This document shows, piece by piece, positions 9,258 to 19,083 of a stretch of DNA of 37,135 nucleotides. Each line of letters opens with the position of its first letter. Position 1 is the stretch's first letter. A program made the position numbers and the translations under genes. Origin of the DNA: Pediococcus parvulus (GTDB lineage: Bacteria; Bacillota; Bacilli; Lactobacillales; Lactobacillaceae); contig NZ_BJWE01000016.1 in the NCBI RefSeq assembly GCF_007990205.1, forward strand, positions 1 through 37,135, written 5' to 3'. A model generated the notes under the pieces. It had not been told where the DNA came from. It searched no databases and saw only the letters and a program-made list of their open reading frames with translations.

Positions 9258-9412
9258 CTTGTGGACAAGTGTGAATTACTTTAAAAGTTATCCACATTTT
9301 ATAAACAGAGATAATCTTCGACCTGCCTAAGCGTTAGGTGACATTTACACAATATCAACAGGCCCTATTACTACTGTTACTTTTAATATATAATTATATA
9401 TAAATACATTTC
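9258..9412 (+). other. oriC, dnaA-dnaN part: DnaA boxes, DnaA-trio-like run and AT-rich unwinding region
   Basis: The spacer carries a consensus TTATCCACA at 9288-9296 and TGTGGACAA (-) at 9260-9268. Further on, a box-like TATCAACA is followed by the GC-rich GGCCC and then triplets CTA TTA CTA CTG TTA (9365-9379). An almost pure A/T stretch follows (9381-9412). Box, GC-rich spacer, repeated trinucleotide and AT-rich DNA is the order of the Bacillus subtilis basal unwinding system (DnaA-trio). The dnaN promoter must lie in the same stretch; TATAAT is at 9389-9394 but its -35 is poor. Confidence 0.75.
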
Positions 9413-9433
9413 GTCCAAAGGAGATTCTTAAAA

Positions 9434-10573
9434 ATGAAATTTACTGTAAAACGAGCTGCGTTCATTAAAAAATTAAATGACGTTCAAAGAGCAATATCTT
9501 CTAAAACAACAATTCCTATTTTGACTGGTTTAAAACTTGATGTGGAATCTGATCAAATTATCTTAACTGGGAGTGATGCAGATATTTCCATTGAGACAGT
9601 TTTAGATGCCAAAAATGAAGACAACGGATTGTCAATTACAGATCCTGGGAAAATTGTTTTACCTGCGCACTTCTTTAGTGATATCGTTAAACGACTTCCA
9701 GAAGATTCAATGACCGTTGAAATTACTGAAGGCTTCCAAACAGAGATTTCATCTGGGGCCGCAGAATTTACAATTAACGGTTTGGATGCTAATAATTACC
9801 CACATTTACCAGAACTTGACGGTAATGACCAAATCCAACTTTCCGGAAACGTATTTAAACAATTAATTAGCCAAACTGTTTTGGCCGTTTCAACTCAAGA
9901 AAGTCGTCCAATTTTAACTGGGGTTCATTTCAGTATTGATGGCGACCAATTTTTAGCAGTTGCAACTGATAGTCACCGGTTAAGTCAACGCCAAATTAAA
10001 TTGCCTGAAGGAAATACTGGAAAATATGATGTGATCATCCCTGGAAAAAGTCTCGTTGAGTTATCTCGGATGATTGGCGAAGAAAATCCAGACGTCATCA
10101 CGCGAATTTCTGAAAATCAGGTTCTCTTTACTTTAGGTGACACAGCGTTTTATTCTCGATTACTTGAAGGAAATTATCCAGATACATCCCGTTTGATTCC
10201 AAAAGAATCAACCACAACTTTAGAATTCAATGCGCCAGCTTTATTAGCAGCCATTGAACGGGCTTCCTTGTTATCCCATGAAAGTCGTAATAATGTTGTT
10301 AAATTGGCGATTACCACTGCTGATAAAAAGATTGTTATTTCAGGAAACTCGCCTGATGTCGGAAACGTTGAGGAACAACTTGATGCAAAAGTTGTTGAGG
10401 GCGAAGATTTAGAAATTTCATTTAACCCAGATTATATGAAGGATGCGCTCCGTTCGTTTGGCCAAACTGAAATTCAAGTTTCATTCACTTCAGCATTGCG
10501 ACCATTCACTTTGGTTCCAACTGAGGATCAAGAAAACTTTATTCAGTTGATTACACCTGTTCGAACATTCTAA
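9434..10573 (+). CDS. dnaN: DNA polymerase III beta sliding clamp
   Basis: Ring-shaped dimeric processivity clamp. Its 379 aa cover the three repeated clamp folds. Typical blocks are visible: TIPILTGLKLDV near the N-terminus, RPILTGVHFS in the middle domain, DSHRLSQR, and the C-terminal ending LITPVRTF. The ATG is preceded by AAAGGAGA. It lies 176 bases after dnaA across the second part of oriC and is closed by its own terminator. Confidence 0.98.
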   Translation: MKFTVKRAAFIKKLNDVQRAISSKTTIPILTGLKLDVESDQIILTGSDADISIETVLDAKNEDNGLSITDPGKIVLPAHFFSDIVKRLPEDSMTVEITEGFQTEISSGAAEFTINGLDANNYPHLPELDGNDQIQLSGNVFKQLISQTVLAVSTQESRPILTGVHFSIDGDQFLAVATDSHRLSQRQIKLPEGNTGKYDVIIPGKSLVELSRMIGEENPDVITRISENQVLFTLGDTAFYSRLLEGNYPDTSRLIPKESTTTLEFNAPALLAAIERASLLSHESRNNVVKLAITTADKKIVISGNSPDVGNVEEQLDAKVVEGEDLEISFNPDYMKDALRSFGQTEIQVSFTSALRPFTLVPTEDQENFIQLITPVRTF

Positions 10574-10586
10574 AATTTAAAAAAAT

Positions 10587-10630
10587 AACCACGTTTGCCA
10601 AATTAAATTTTGACAAGCGTGGTTTTTATT
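10587..10630 (+). terminator. Terminator after dnaN
   Basis: AACCACG (10587-10593) pairs with CGTGGTT (10618-10624), with further TTTG/CAA pairing inside, followed by TTTTATTTT. Confidence 0.85.
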
Positions 10631-10738
10631 TTATGCCTAAAAATTAAAATAAGAGGATTTGAGAAAAATACGCAAGAAATGTCAAAAGTATCTAATTATC
10701 TTCAAAATGGCTTAAAACGCAAAACACAGCCTCTGAGA

Positions 10739-10767
10739 TTGTTTTTTTAGGTTTTTAAAGGTATAAT
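10739..10767 (+). promoter_or_regulatory. Promoter of yaaA-recF-gyrB-gyrA
   Basis: -35 TTGTTT (10739-10744), a 17-base spacer and a perfect -10 TATAAT (10762-10767). The 310-base gap after dnaN otherwise holds the dnaN terminator and AT-rich sequence in which I see no gene. The leader to yaaA is about 110 bases. Confidence 0.75.
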
Positions 10768-10883
10768 AAATAGGTATTTAGTAAAGAATCTAGTTAAAAT
10801 TGAATAAATTATTTTTTGGTTTAAAAAAACGAAATTAAATAATAATTGATTCGAAATAAGTTCTAGTAAAGGTGGTTGTAATT

Positions 10884-11114
10884 TTGGAGAAAAAAGAAGT
10901 TTTAATTACAACGCCATTCATTACGCTCGGTCAACTCTTAAAAGAAGAATCAATCATTGGAACTGGCGGACAAGCCAAATGGTATCTTCGCGAACACACT
11001 ATAGAGGTAAATGATGAGCCTGAGAATCGGCGCGGAAAAAAGCTATATCCAAAGGACACGGTTAATATTCCAGATGAAGGACTGTTTATTGTACGTTCAA
11101 GACGTGAGGATTAG
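10884..11114 (+). CDS. yaaA: S4-domain protein YaaA (RlbA-like)
   Basis: Small RNA-binding S4-fold protein of the dnaN-recF interval, implicated in ribosome biogenesis or quality control. The S4 core FITLGQLLK...[10 protein letters not shown] is clear, followed by [18 protein letters not shown]. The start taken is TTG at 10884, giving 76 aa beginning [10 protein letters not shown]. It is eight bases after AAAGGTGG. A GTG at 10872 overlaps that ribosome binding site and is unlikely. The stop is two bases before the recF ATG, so the genes are coupled. Confidence 0.92.
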   Translation: MEKKEVLITTPFITLGQLLKEESIIGTGGQAKWYLREHTIEVNDEPENRRGKKLYPKDTVNIPDEGLFIVRSRRED

Positions 11115-11116
11115 TC

Positions 11117-12235
11117 ATGTATTTGGAAAATATTAGCCTCCATAATTTCCGTAACTATCCGGATTTGGAGGCCGAATTTATTCCTGGTGTCAATGTGTTA
11201 TTGGGTGCAAATGCTCAGGGAAAAACAAATTTGTTGGAATCAATTTACGTGTTGGCACTAACGAGAAGTCACCGAACATCTAATGATCAGGATTTAATTA
11301 GTTGGGGCGCTGATTCAGCTCGTTTGGCAACCCGCGTACACAAAAGAATGAGTTCAATTCCCTTAGAACTGGAATTAAGTTCTAAAGGTAAACAGGCCAA
11401 GGTGAATCATTTAGAACAAAGTAAGTTGTCACAGTATATAGGACAACTAAATGTCATTTTGTTTGCACCAGAGGATTTGTCTTTGGTTAAGGGTTCACCG
11501 GCTGTTAGACGGCGGTTTATTGACATGGAATTTGGCCAGATGAGTAGTAAATATCTGTATAATTCCGCGCAGTATCGCACAATTCTGAAGCAACGAAATC
11601 AGTATTTAAAACAGCTAAAGTTCAAAGTGAACAAAGATAAAGTTTTTCTTGGTGTGTTGTCTGATCAGCTTGCAGCTTATGGTGCGGAGATTATATTTCA
11701 GCGCCGCCTTTTTCTAAAAAAACTAGAGAAATGGGCTCAACAGTTGCATACCCAAATTTCCCTAGGAAAAGAACATTTGACGTTTGAGTATGTGTCACAA
11801 GTTATCCAGAAACAAGATTTATCCGTAGATCAACTATATGACGAGTTGAGAAAGGCGTTTGCGAGTCATGAGGAACGGGAGTTGCAGCAGGGAACCACAT
11901 TGGTCGGTCCCCAACGCGATGACGTTCGTTTTTTAGTCAATGGCAAAAATGTCCAAACTTTCGGATCACAAGGACAACAGCGAACGACAGCTTTAAGTGT
12001 GAAATTGGCAGAGATTGATCTCATGAAAGAAGAAACAGGCGAGTATCCGGTATTGCTACTAGATGATGTGTTATCCGAACTAGATGATGACCGGCAAACG
12101 CACCTTTTAAAGTCGATTCAAAATAAGGTCCAAACCTTTTTGACAACAACTAGTTTGAGCGGTATTGCTCGTCAATTAATTGATGAACCGCGGATATTTA
12201 CAATTAAATCAGGTATTTTGCATAAGGAGGAATAA
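11117..12235 (+). CDS. recF: DNA replication and repair protein RecF
   Basis: SMC-like ATPase that loads RecA at gaps with RecO and RecR. The N-terminus is [14 protein letters not shown]. Walker A is GANAQGKT (30-37). The ABC-type signature is [18 protein letters not shown] and Walker B is [13 protein letters not shown]. The length of 372 aa is normal. The ribosome binding site GTGAGGA lies in the end of yaaA. The stop is followed after two bases by the gyrB TTG, whose AAGGAGGAA is inside the recF end. Confidence 0.97.
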   Translation: MYLENISLHNFRNYPDLEAEFIPGVNVLLGANAQGKTNLLESIYVLALTRSHRTSNDQDLISWGADSARLATRVHKRMSSIPLELELSSKGKQAKVNHLEQSKLSQYIGQLNVILFAPEDLSLVKGSPAVRRRFIDMEFGQMSSKYLYNSAQYRTILKQRNQYLKQLKFKVNKDKVFLGVLSDQLAAYGAEIIFQRRLFLKKLEKWAQQLHTQISLGKEHLTFEYVSQVIQKQDLSVDQLYDELRKAFASHEERELQQGTTLVGPQRDDVRFLVNGKNVQTFGSQGQQRTTALSVKLAEIDLMKEETGEYPVLLLDDVLSELDDDRQTHLLKSIQNKVQTFLTTTSLSGIARQLIDEPRIFTIKSGILHKEE

Positions 12236-12237
12236 GA

Positions 12238-14220
12238 TTGGCTGACGAAGATAAAACGAAAAAAACTCCCCAAGAAATTGAGACAGCACGTGAGCGTAAA
12301 GAAGAAAAAGCAGAAGAATACGATGCAAGTCAAATTCAAGTTCTTGAAGGACTAGAAGCAGTTCGGAAACGGCCTGGAATGTACATTGGTTCAACCAGTG
12401 CACAAGGTCTTCACCATCTTGTGTGGGAAATTATTGATAACGGGATTGATGAAGCTTTAGCGGGCTTTGCGAATAAAATCAACGTGATTGTTGAAAAAGA
12501 TAACAGTATTACCGTGACTGATAATGGCCGTGGAATCCCAGTCGGAATTCAAGCTAAGACCGGTAAACCAGCCTTGGAAACAGTTTTTACAATCTTACAT
12601 GCTGGTGGTAAATTCGGTGGCGGCGGATATAAAGTCTCTGGTGGACTTCATGGTGTGGGTGCCTCAGTTGTTAATGCGTTATCAACTGAATTGGATGTCC
12701 GAACCATGCACGATGATAAAGTCTATTATATGGATTTTACACGCGGTAAAGTGAAGACTGCCATGACGGTTATTGGGGATTCGAAGCCCCACGAACATGG
12801 AACTATCGTGCATTTCTTACCAGATGCAGATATTTTCCAAGAAACCACAATCTTTGATATTAAAACTTTACGGACACGAATTCGTGAACTGGCATTCTTG
12901 AATAAAGGATTACGGATCACGTTAAAAGATATGCGTCCTGAAAAGCCTACGGAAGATGATTTCTTATACGAAGGCGGAATTCGCCACTATGTTGACTATC
13001 TCAACGAAGGTAAAGATGTTCTTTTCCCCGACCCAATCTATGTTGAAGGGGTGGAAAAAGGCATTACAGTTGAAGTCGCAATGCAATATACAGAGGGTTA
13101 TCAAAGTAAACTCTTGACCTTTACCAACAACATTCATACGTATGAAGGTGGGACTCATGAAGAAGGCTTTAAACGGGCTTTAACACGGGTTGTTAATGAT
13201 TATGCGCATAAGAGTGGCATGTTAAAGGACAATGAGGATAATCTTTCTGGTGATGATGTGCGGGAAGGTTTAACAGCCGTTGTCAGTGTAAAGCATCCTG
13301 ATCCTCAATTTGAGGGTCAGACGAAAACTAAATTGGGTAATTCTGATGCCAGGACCGCCGTTAATGATGTATTTGGGGAACATTTCAATAAGTTTTTGAT
13401 GGAAAACCCTGATACTGCTCGGAAAGTGATTGACAAAGGTTTATTGGCATCAAAAGCCCGAATTGCTGCTAAACGAGCACGTGAAGTGACCCGGAAAAAG
13501 AGTGGTCTCGAAATTAATAATTTGCCTGGAAAATTGGCCGATAATACGTCCAAAGATCCATCAATTAGTGAATTATTCATTGTCGAGGGTGATTCTGCCG
13601 GTGGTAGTGCTAAGCAAGGACGTTCCCGTTTAACGCAGGCCATTTTGCCAATTCGAGGTAAAATTTTAAACGTTGAAAAAGCAACTTTAGATCGTGTTTT
13701 GGCTAATGAAGAAATTCGGTCACTGTTTACAGCCCTTGGAACTGGTTTTGGTGAAGAATTTGATGTCACGAAGGCTAATTATCATAAATTAATTATTATG
13801 ACCGATGCCGATGTCGATGGTGCGCATATTCGAACATTATTGTTGACCCTATTTTATCGTTACATGCGACCAATGATTGATAAGGGCTATGTTTATATTG
13901 CCCAGCCACCTCTATATCAAGTTCGTCAGGGTAAAATGATTCGTTATATTGATTCTGATGAAGAATTGCAAGAAGTTTTGGGACAGTTGCCACCAAGTCC
14001 GAAACCAGCAATTCAACGATACAAAGGTTTAGGTGAAATGGATGCTTCTCAATTATGGGAAACAACTATGAATCCTGATAATCGTCGTTTGTTACGAGTA
14101 TCTGCTGAAGATGCTGATGCAGCCAGTGGGGATTTTGAAATGTTGATGGGCGATCGTGTAGAACCCCGTCGGAAATTCATTGAAGACAATGCTGTCTTCG
14201 TTGAAAACTTAGATGTTTAA
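12238..14220 (+). CDS. gyrB: DNA gyrase subunit B
   Basis: ATPase subunit of gyrase. The GHKL ATP site has [13 protein letters not shown] with the catalytic Glu, then [10 protein letters not shown] and [15 protein letters not shown]. The Toprim domain has [25 protein letters not shown] and the metal-binding DADVDGAH. The C-terminus ends with the GyrA-contact tail (RRKFIEDNA...). The length is 660 aa. The N-terminus has a charged 28-residue extension ahead of the conserved part. The start is TTG 12238 with AAGGAGGAA; recF and gyrB are two bases apart. No intein is present. Confidence 0.98.
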   Translation: MADEDKTKKTPQEIETARERKEEKAEEYDASQIQVLEGLEAVRKRPGMYIGSTSAQGLHHLVWEIIDNGIDEALAGFANKINVIVEKDNSITVTDNGRGIPVGIQAKTGKPALETVFTILHAGGKFGGGGYKVSGGLHGVGASVVNALSTELDVRTMHDDKVYYMDFTRGKVKTAMTVIGDSKPHEHGTIVHFLPDADIFQETTIFDIKTLRTRIRELAFLNKGLRITLKDMRPEKPTEDDFLYEGGIRHYVDYLNEGKDVLFPDPIYVEGVEKGITVEVAMQYTEGYQSKLLTFTNNIHTYEGGTHEEGFKRALTRVVNDYAHKSGMLKDNEDNLSGDDVREGLTAVVSVKHPDPQFEGQTKTKLGNSDARTAVNDVFGEHFNKFLMENPDTARKVIDKGLLASKARIAAKRAREVTRKKSGLEINNLPGKLADNTSKDPSISELFIVEGDSAGGSAKQGRSRLTQAILPIRGKILNVEKATLDRVLANEEIRSLFTALGTGFGEEFDVTKANYHKLIIMTDADVDGAHIRTLLLTLFYRYMRPMIDKGYVYIAQPPLYQVRQGKMIRYIDSDEELQEVLGQLPPSPKPAIQRYKGLGEMDASQLWETTMNPDNRRLLRVSAEDADAASGDFEMLMGDRVEPRRKFIEDNAVFVENLDV

Positions 14221-14243
14221 TTTAGGATTGGAGGTTAACTAAT

Positions 14244-16784
14244 TTGTCTGATGAAGAAAATATTGGGACTCGAGTAACGGATGTCAATTTGAGTCGAGAA
14301 ATGCGAACATCCTTCCTAGATTACGCGATGAGTGTTATTGTGGCACGAGCTTTGCCTGATGTGCGTGATGGTTTAAAACCAGTTCATCGTCGTATTTTAT
14401 ATGGAATGAGTGAACTGGGTGTGACCCCAGAAAAGCCATATAAAAAATCAGCCAGAATTGTTGGGGATGTCATGGGTAAGTATCATCCTCATGGTGACTC
14501 CGCAATTTATGAATCCATGGTGCGAATGGCGCAAGATTTCAGTTACCGTTACATGTTAGTTGATGGTCATGGTAACTTTGGTTCTGTTGATGGTGATGGG
14601 GCTGCCGCAATGCGGTATACCGAAGCTCGATTGAGTAAGATTGCCGTTGAAATGCTGCGCGATATTAATAAAAATACCGTTGATTTTCAAGATAATTATG
14701 ATGGCACAGAGCGCGAACCAAAAGTGTTACCAGCTCGTTTTCCTAATTTACTTGTCAACGGTGCAACCGGAATTGCAGTTGGGATGACCACTAATATTCC
14801 GCCACATAATTTGGCCGAAGTGATTAGCGCAATTCATATTTTGATGGATAATCCGGAAGCAACCACTGCTGATTTGATGGAGGCTGTACCTGGACCTGAC
14901 TTCCCAACCGGTGGTGTGGTTATGGGTAAATCAGGAATTCGTAAAGCTTACGAAACGGGTAAGGGAACCATTATTATTCGGGCTAAAGTTGATATTGAAC
15001 AGGAAAAGAGGGGCCGTGAAAAAATCGTGCTTACTGAACTTCCTTACATGGTCAACAAGGCTAAGTTAATTGAACGAATTGCTGAATTAGCTCGTGACAA
15101 ACGAATCGAAGGAATCACAGACGTAAACGATGAAACTGACCGTGAAGGTATGCGGGTTGTGATTGATATTCGTCGTGATATGAGTGCTTCAGTTGTTTTG
15201 AACAATTTGTACAAAATGACTTTGATGCAGACAACATTTAGTTTTAACATGTTGGCCATTGTGGATGGGGCGCCAAAAGTGCTTAGCTTAAAGCAAATTT
15301 TGACCTACTATTTAAAGCATCAAGAAGAAGTTATTCGCCGACGGACTGAGTTTGATTTAAAGAAAGCTCAAGCGCGAGCTCATATTCTTGAAGGGTTACG
15401 AATTGCGCTAGATCACATTGATGAAATCATTTCGATTATTCGTAATTCCGAAACTGCCGAGATTGCCAAAGATCAGTTGATGAGTAACTACTCATTATCT
15501 GACAAACAATCGCAAGCTATCTTGGATATGCGTTTGGTTCGTTTAACGGGCTTGGAACGTGAAAAAGTTGAAAATGAATACACCAAATTAATGACTGATA
15601 TTGCTGATTATAAAGATATTTTGGCTCATACAGAGCGGATTAATCAGATTATTTATCAGGAATTACTTGATATTCAGGATAAGTTTGGTGATAAACGCCG
15701 AACCGAGTTACTTGTTGGTGAAGTGCTTAGTCTTGAAGATGAAGATTTGATTGAAGAAGAAGATGTCATGATAACCTTGACTCATAATGGGTATGTTAAA
15801 CGGATGCCACAGTCTGAGTTTAAATCTCAACGTCGTGGTGGTCGTGGTGTTCAAGGAATGGGTGTGCATGATGATGATTTCATTGAGCATCTGGTTTCTA
15901 GTTCTACCCATGATGTGTTGTTATTCTTCACAAATGCCGGCAAAGTATACCGCATGAAGGGGTATGAAATCCCTGAATACGGGCGAACAGCTAAAGGTAT
16001 TCCGGTCATTAACTTGTTAGGAATTAGTGCGGGTGAAAGTATTCAGGCCGTGATCAATGCTGGTCAGAATCACGAACAAGAAACGGAGCGTTATCTGTTC
16101 TTTACTACACTAAAGGGTGTTGTCAAACGGACCCCCCTAAACGAGTTCTTGAACATTCGAAGTAATGGCTTAAAAGCGATTAATTTGAAGGATGATGATG
16201 AGTTAATTAACGTGGTTATCACGAATAATAAACAAAACATCATTATCGGAACACATAGAGGTTATGCAGTTAGTTTTGCAGAAACTACAGTTCGTTCCAT
16301 GGGTCGTTCAGCAACTGGTGTTCGTGGTATTCGTTTACGAGATGAAGACTATGTGGTTGGGGTTGATCTATTGCAACCAGAAAGCAAAGTTCTCGTCATT
16401 ACTGAAAAAGGATATGGTAAACGAACATTAGCTAGTGAGTATCCAATCAAGGGTCGTGGCGGTAAAGGTATTAAAACTGCGAATGTCACAACGAAGAACG
16501 GACCATTAGCTGGCTTGACCACCGTAACTGGTGAAGAGGATATCATGTTGATTACCGATCGTGGCGTCATGATTCGTTTTGCCGTTGATTCTGTCCCAGA
16601 AACGGGTCGAGCAACCATGGGGGTTCATTTAATTAAAATTGATGAGGACTCAAAGGTTGCCACAATGGCTAAAGTAGATCATGAAGACGATGAAGAACCT
16701 GATGATTCAACACAATCTTCAACGACCGACACCACTGAGCAAGCTCCAGAAGAAAGTTCATCTGAAAATTCTTCAGAAGAATAA
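14244..16784 (+). CDS. gyrA: DNA gyrase subunit A
   Basis: DNA-cleaving subunit. The quinolone-resistance region reads [10 protein letters not shown] (81-90), with Ser86 and Glu90 at the E. coli 83 and 87 positions, the usual sensitive residues. The catalytic Tyr is Y125 in [10 protein letters not shown]. The C-terminal pinwheel domain includes the GyrA box [10 protein letters not shown]. An acidic Ser/Glu/Asp-rich tail of about 40 residues ends the 846-aa chain. The start is TTG 14244 with TTGGAGG upstream, 23 bases after gyrB. Confidence 0.98.
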   Translation: MSDEENIGTRVTDVNLSREMRTSFLDYAMSVIVARALPDVRDGLKPVHRRILYGMSELGVTPEKPYKKSARIVGDVMGKYHPHGDSAIYESMVRMAQDFSYRYMLVDGHGNFGSVDGDGAAAMRYTEARLSKIAVEMLRDINKNTVDFQDNYDGTEREPKVLPARFPNLLVNGATGIAVGMTTNIPPHNLAEVISAIHILMDNPEATTADLMEAVPGPDFPTGGVVMGKSGIRKAYETGKGTIIIRAKVDIEQEKRGREKIVLTELPYMVNKAKLIERIAELARDKRIEGITDVNDETDREGMRVVIDIRRDMSASVVLNNLYKMTLMQTTFSFNMLAIVDGAPKVLSLKQILTYYLKHQEEVIRRRTEFDLKKAQARAHILEGLRIALDHIDEIISIIRNSETAEIAKDQLMSNYSLSDKQSQAILDMRLVRLTGLEREKVENEYTKLMTDIADYKDILAHTERINQIIYQELLDIQDKFGDKRRTELLVGEVLSLEDEDLIEEEDVMITLTHNGYVKRMPQSEFKSQRRGGRGVQGMGVHDDDFIEHLVSSSTHDVLLFFTNAGKVYRMKGYEIPEYGRTAKGIPVINLLGISAGESIQAVINAGQNHEQETERYLFFTTLKGVVKRTPLNEFLNIRSNGLKAINLKDDDELINVVITNNKQNIIIGTHRGYAVSFAETTVRSMGRSATGVRGIRLRDEDYVVGVDLLQPESKVLVITEKGYGKRTLASEYPIKGRGGKGIKTANVTTKNGPLAGLTTVTGEEDIMLITDRGVMIRFAVDSVPETGRATMGVHLIKIDEDSKVATMAKVDHEDDEEPDDSTQSSTTDTTEQAPEESSSENSSEE

Positions 16785-16799
16785 TTAAATTAATAAAAT

Positions 16800-16853
16800 A
16801 AATCCCAATAAACGACGTAACTTAGTTATGTATCGTTTTATTGGGATTTTTGT
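16800..16853 (+). terminator. Terminator after gyrA
   Basis: AATCCCAATAAACGA pairs with TCGTTTTATTGGGATT (one bulge), followed by a T-rich run. It closes the yaaA-recF-gyrB-gyrA transcript. Confidence 0.88.
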
Positions 16854-16856
16854 TTA

Positions 16857-16885
16857 TTGCGTTGCACAAGTATAAATGCTATAAT
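16857..16885 (+). promoter_or_regulatory. Promoter of rpsF-ssb-rpsR
   Basis: -35 TTGCGT (16857-16862), 17 bases, then extended -10 TGC-TATAAT (16880-16885). Confidence 0.7.
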
Positions 16886-16924
16886 TTAAGTTCGTGAGTA
16901 ACTATTAATTTAGAAGCTCTCCTT

Positions 16925-16948
16925 GCTTTCTTAAATTGTTAAGGAAGC
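16925..16948 (+). promoter_or_regulatory. Hairpin in the rpsF leader
   Basis: GCTTTCTTAA (16925-16934) pairs fully, with one G-U, with TTAAGGAAGC (16939-16948) around a four-base loop, 29 bases before the rpsF ATG. S6-S18 autoregulates this operon in many bacteria through a leader stem, but I do not see the known CCG-bulge motif clearly, so the role is a guess. Confidence 0.4.
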
Positions 16949-16977
16949 CACTTAGTCCATAAGGAGGTGTAAAACAC

Positions 16978-17268
16978 ATGGAACAAAAATCATACGAAAT
17001 TACTTATATCATTGCTCCAGATGTTGACGAAACAGCTAAGGCTTCCTTAGTAGAACGTTTTGACAAGATCTTGACTGACAATGGTGCAGAAGTGGTTGAT
17101 TCAAAAGATTGGTCCAAGCGTCGTTTTGCTTATGAGATCGGTGGATACAATGAAGGTATCTATCATGTCGTAAATGTAAAAACAAGCGATGACAAAGCTT
17201 TAAACGAATTTGACCGTATTTCAAAGATTACTGACGGTATCTTACGTCACATGATCGTTGTACGTTAA
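16978..17268 (+). CDS. rpsF: 30S ribosomal protein S6
   Basis: The 96-aa protein begins [18 protein letters not shown] and contains [21 protein letters not shown], the standard S6 core that pairs with S18 on the platform. The ATG is preceded by AAGGAGGTG. It is first of rpsF-ssb-rpsR, a conserved trio. Confidence 0.97.
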   Translation: MEQKSYEITYIIAPDVDETAKASLVERFDKILTDNGAEVVDSKDWSKRRFAYEIGGYNEGIYHVVNVKTSDDKALNEFDRISKITDGILRHMIVVR

Positions 17269-17308
17269 AAATAAACAGAAATAATAATTCAGAAAGGAGT
17301 CATTGTTT

Positions 17309-17860
17309 ATGATAAACCGAACAGTTCTTGTTGGACGCTTAACCAGAGATCCCGATTTACGATACACCAACAGCGGTGCTGCAGTCGCTACCTTCACAGT
17401 GGCAGTTAATCGTCAGTTTACGAACGCTCAAGGAGAGCGTGAAGCCGATTTTATTAACTGTGTGATTTGGCGAAAAGCTGCAGAGAACTTCTCTAATTTT
17501 ACCCATAAAGGCTCGTTGGTTGGAGTAGATGGACGGATTCAAACCCGTTCGTACGAAAATCAACAAGGCGTCCGAGTATATGTTACAGAAGTTGTTGTTG
17601 AAAACTTTTCATTGTTGGAATCCCGTGCTCAATCTGAGCAACGTCAACAGCAAGGTGGCAATACGGGATTTCACGACAATGCTCCTCAATCATCCGGTAA
17701 TAGCAATCCGTTTGATGCTGGGCAAGGAAGTAACACTAATAGCAATAACAGTCAGAGCAGTAGCAATGGCAGTGCTTCTAGTGCAAGTTCTAATCCTAAC
17801 GATCCGTTTGCAGATAACGGCGAACAAATTGATATTTCCGATGATGATTTACCATTTTAA
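17309..17860 (+). CDS. ssb: Single-stranded DNA-binding protein
   Basis: The OB-fold (about 1-105) starts [20 protein letters not shown] and includes [15 protein letters not shown] Gln/Gly/Ser/Asn-rich flexible linker (about 113-170) leads to the acidic tip DISDDDLPF, which docks repair and replication partners. The length is 183 aa. The ATG at 17309 is nine bases after GAAAGGAG. A TTG at 17303 is too close to that site. It lies between the two ribosomal genes, as in most Firmicutes. Confidence 0.97.
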   Translation: MINRTVLVGRLTRDPDLRYTNSGAAVATFTVAVNRQFTNAQGEREADFINCVIWRKAAENFSNFTHKGSLVGVDGRIQTRSYENQQGVRVYVTEVVVENFSLLESRAQSEQRQQQGGNTGFHDNAPQSSGNSNPFDAGQGSNTNSNNSQSSSNGSASSASSNPNDPFADNGEQIDISDDDLPF

Positions 17861-17881
17861 TCATTAGAGGAGGGATTTTCA

Positions 17882-18121
17882 ATGGCTCAACAAAGAAGAG
17901 GCGGAAATCGTCGTCGTCGTAAAGTCGACTTCATCGCTGCTAACCATATCGAATACATCGATTATAAAGACACAGATTTACTGAAACGATTCATTTCAGA
18001 ACGAGGCAAGGTTTTGCCACGTCGTGTTACCGGAACAAGTGCTAAGAACCAACGTCGTTTAACAATTGCAATTAAACGCGCACGGATCATGGGCTTACTT
18101 CCATTCGTTTCAGAAGAATAA
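17882..18121 (+). CDS. rpsR: 30S ribosomal protein S18
   Basis: The 79-aa basic protein [17 protein letters not shown]...[23 protein letters not shown] is S18, binding partner of S6. The ribosome binding site GAGGAGGG is strong. It is last of the operon and is followed at once by a terminator. Confidence 0.97.
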   Translation: MAQQRRGGNRRRRKVDFIAANHIEYIDYKDTDLLKRFISERGKVLPRRVTGTSAKNQRRLTIAIKRARIMGLLPFVSEE

Positions 18122-18128
18122 TTAATTC

Positions 18129-18168
18129 AGACTTTTCAAATCAATAGTGATTTGGAAGGTCTTTTTTA
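18129..18168 (+). terminator. Terminator after rpsR
   Basis: The 15-bp stem with G-U pairs, 18129-18143 with 18148-18162, has a four-base loop and is followed by TTTTTT. Confidence 0.88.
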
Positions 18169-18225
18169 ATCGCTTGAAAATGGGCAAACTAGCAGCATTA
18201 TTTAGATTGAGATAGTACAGAAGTG

Positions 18226-18288
18226 TATAATAACAACGTCACAGCTTATTAAGGAGTTTCCGTATCTATAAAGGGATTAGTTAGTGAC
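18226..18288 (+). promoter_or_regulatory. Candidate promoter and folded leader of the EAL gene
   Basis: A perfect -10 TATAAT (18226-18231) with a poor -35 would start a roughly 135-base leader. Its first bases GTCAC (18238-18242) can pair with GTGAC (18284-18288), closing a 41-base loop. No known riboswitch consensus was recognised; in particular it is not a GEMM c-di-GMP element that I can see. Confidence 0.3.
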
Positions 18289-18372
18289 AGGCCACTCAAA
18301 ATTATACCAACTTTTTATACAAAAATGCTTTATAATAATAGATAGTTAATACATAAAAAAAGGGGAACATGA

Positions 18373-19053
18373 ATGTATCGGTATTTTATTCAACCACAAC
18401 TAAATAAGGTGAATAACTCGCTTATTGGGTATGAATTACTGATCAGACGGCGGACTACTGATGGTTGGCGACCGCCTAAGCATTTTTCCGATATTCCGGT
18501 TTCAATTATCGCGGAGATGTTGACGGCAGCTACCAGTAGACTAGTGTTTAAAATCGGGTCAGTATCTGTCAATTTGAATCGCACACAAATGATGGATCCC
18601 AAAATCAATGCGGCTCTAATTCGCTCGCAAGATCAGTTACGTCCCTTAAAATTAAATGTGGAACTCACTGAAGAACCTGGGGATGAATCCATTACAAATG
18701 CTGATTTGAAACCGATGTTACAGCGATTTATTCAACGGGGGATGGAACTTTGTCTCGATGATGTTGGAACTGGTGATAATCAGTATGAAGAAATTCAAGA
18801 GTTGATCCCATATGTGAGTGAACTCAAATTTGCACTCCAGAACTTTGAGCAAAGTTTCCAAGATGCAGCGATTCAAGCAAAAGTTATTTACTGGCGGGAT
18901 ATTGCTAAAAAGGAAAATTTACGGTTCATTCTTGAAGGAATCGAAGATAAGGCTGATGATCAACTAGCCGATAAATTAAATATTGATTTGCGACAGGGCT
19001 ATTATTATGGCAAACCTTATTTACTTAAAGTTAAACCAGATGATCCAGACTAA
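18373..19053 (+). CDS. Stand-alone EAL-domain protein (c-di-GMP phosphodiesterase family)
   Basis: One EAL fold over the whole 226 aa with no sensor, GGDEF or membrane part. The expected catalytic positions are largely kept: Glu21 in the variant motif YELLIR (usual EAL), Asn67/Asn69 in VNLN, Glu97 in VELTE, the Asp pair 129-130 in DDVGTG (usual DDFGTG), Lys152 in LKF, Glu188 in EGIE and Gln208 in QGYYYGKP. The Asp usually following the Lys (LKID) is replaced. So it could hydrolyse c-di-GMP or act as a binder. ATG 18373 follows AGGGGAA. No diguanylate cyclase is in the window. Family sure; activity uncertain. Confidence 0.88.
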   Translation: MYRYFIQPQLNKVNNSLIGYELLIRRRTTDGWRPPKHFSDIPVSIIAEMLTAATSRLVFKIGSVSVNLNRTQMMDPKINAALIRSQDQLRPLKLNVELTEEPGDESITNADLKPMLQRFIQRGMELCLDDVGTGDNQYEEIQELIPYVSELKFALQNFEQSFQDAAIQAKVIYWRDIAKKENLRFILEGIEDKADDQLADKLNIDLRQGYYYGKPYLLKVKPDDPD

Positions 19054-19083
19054 GTAAATTTTTTGGGGAAGAAGGACATTATT

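Noticed and set aside
14244-14530. Fluoroquinolone-resistance changes in gyrA
   Set aside because: Ser86 and Glu90 are the usual sensitive residues.
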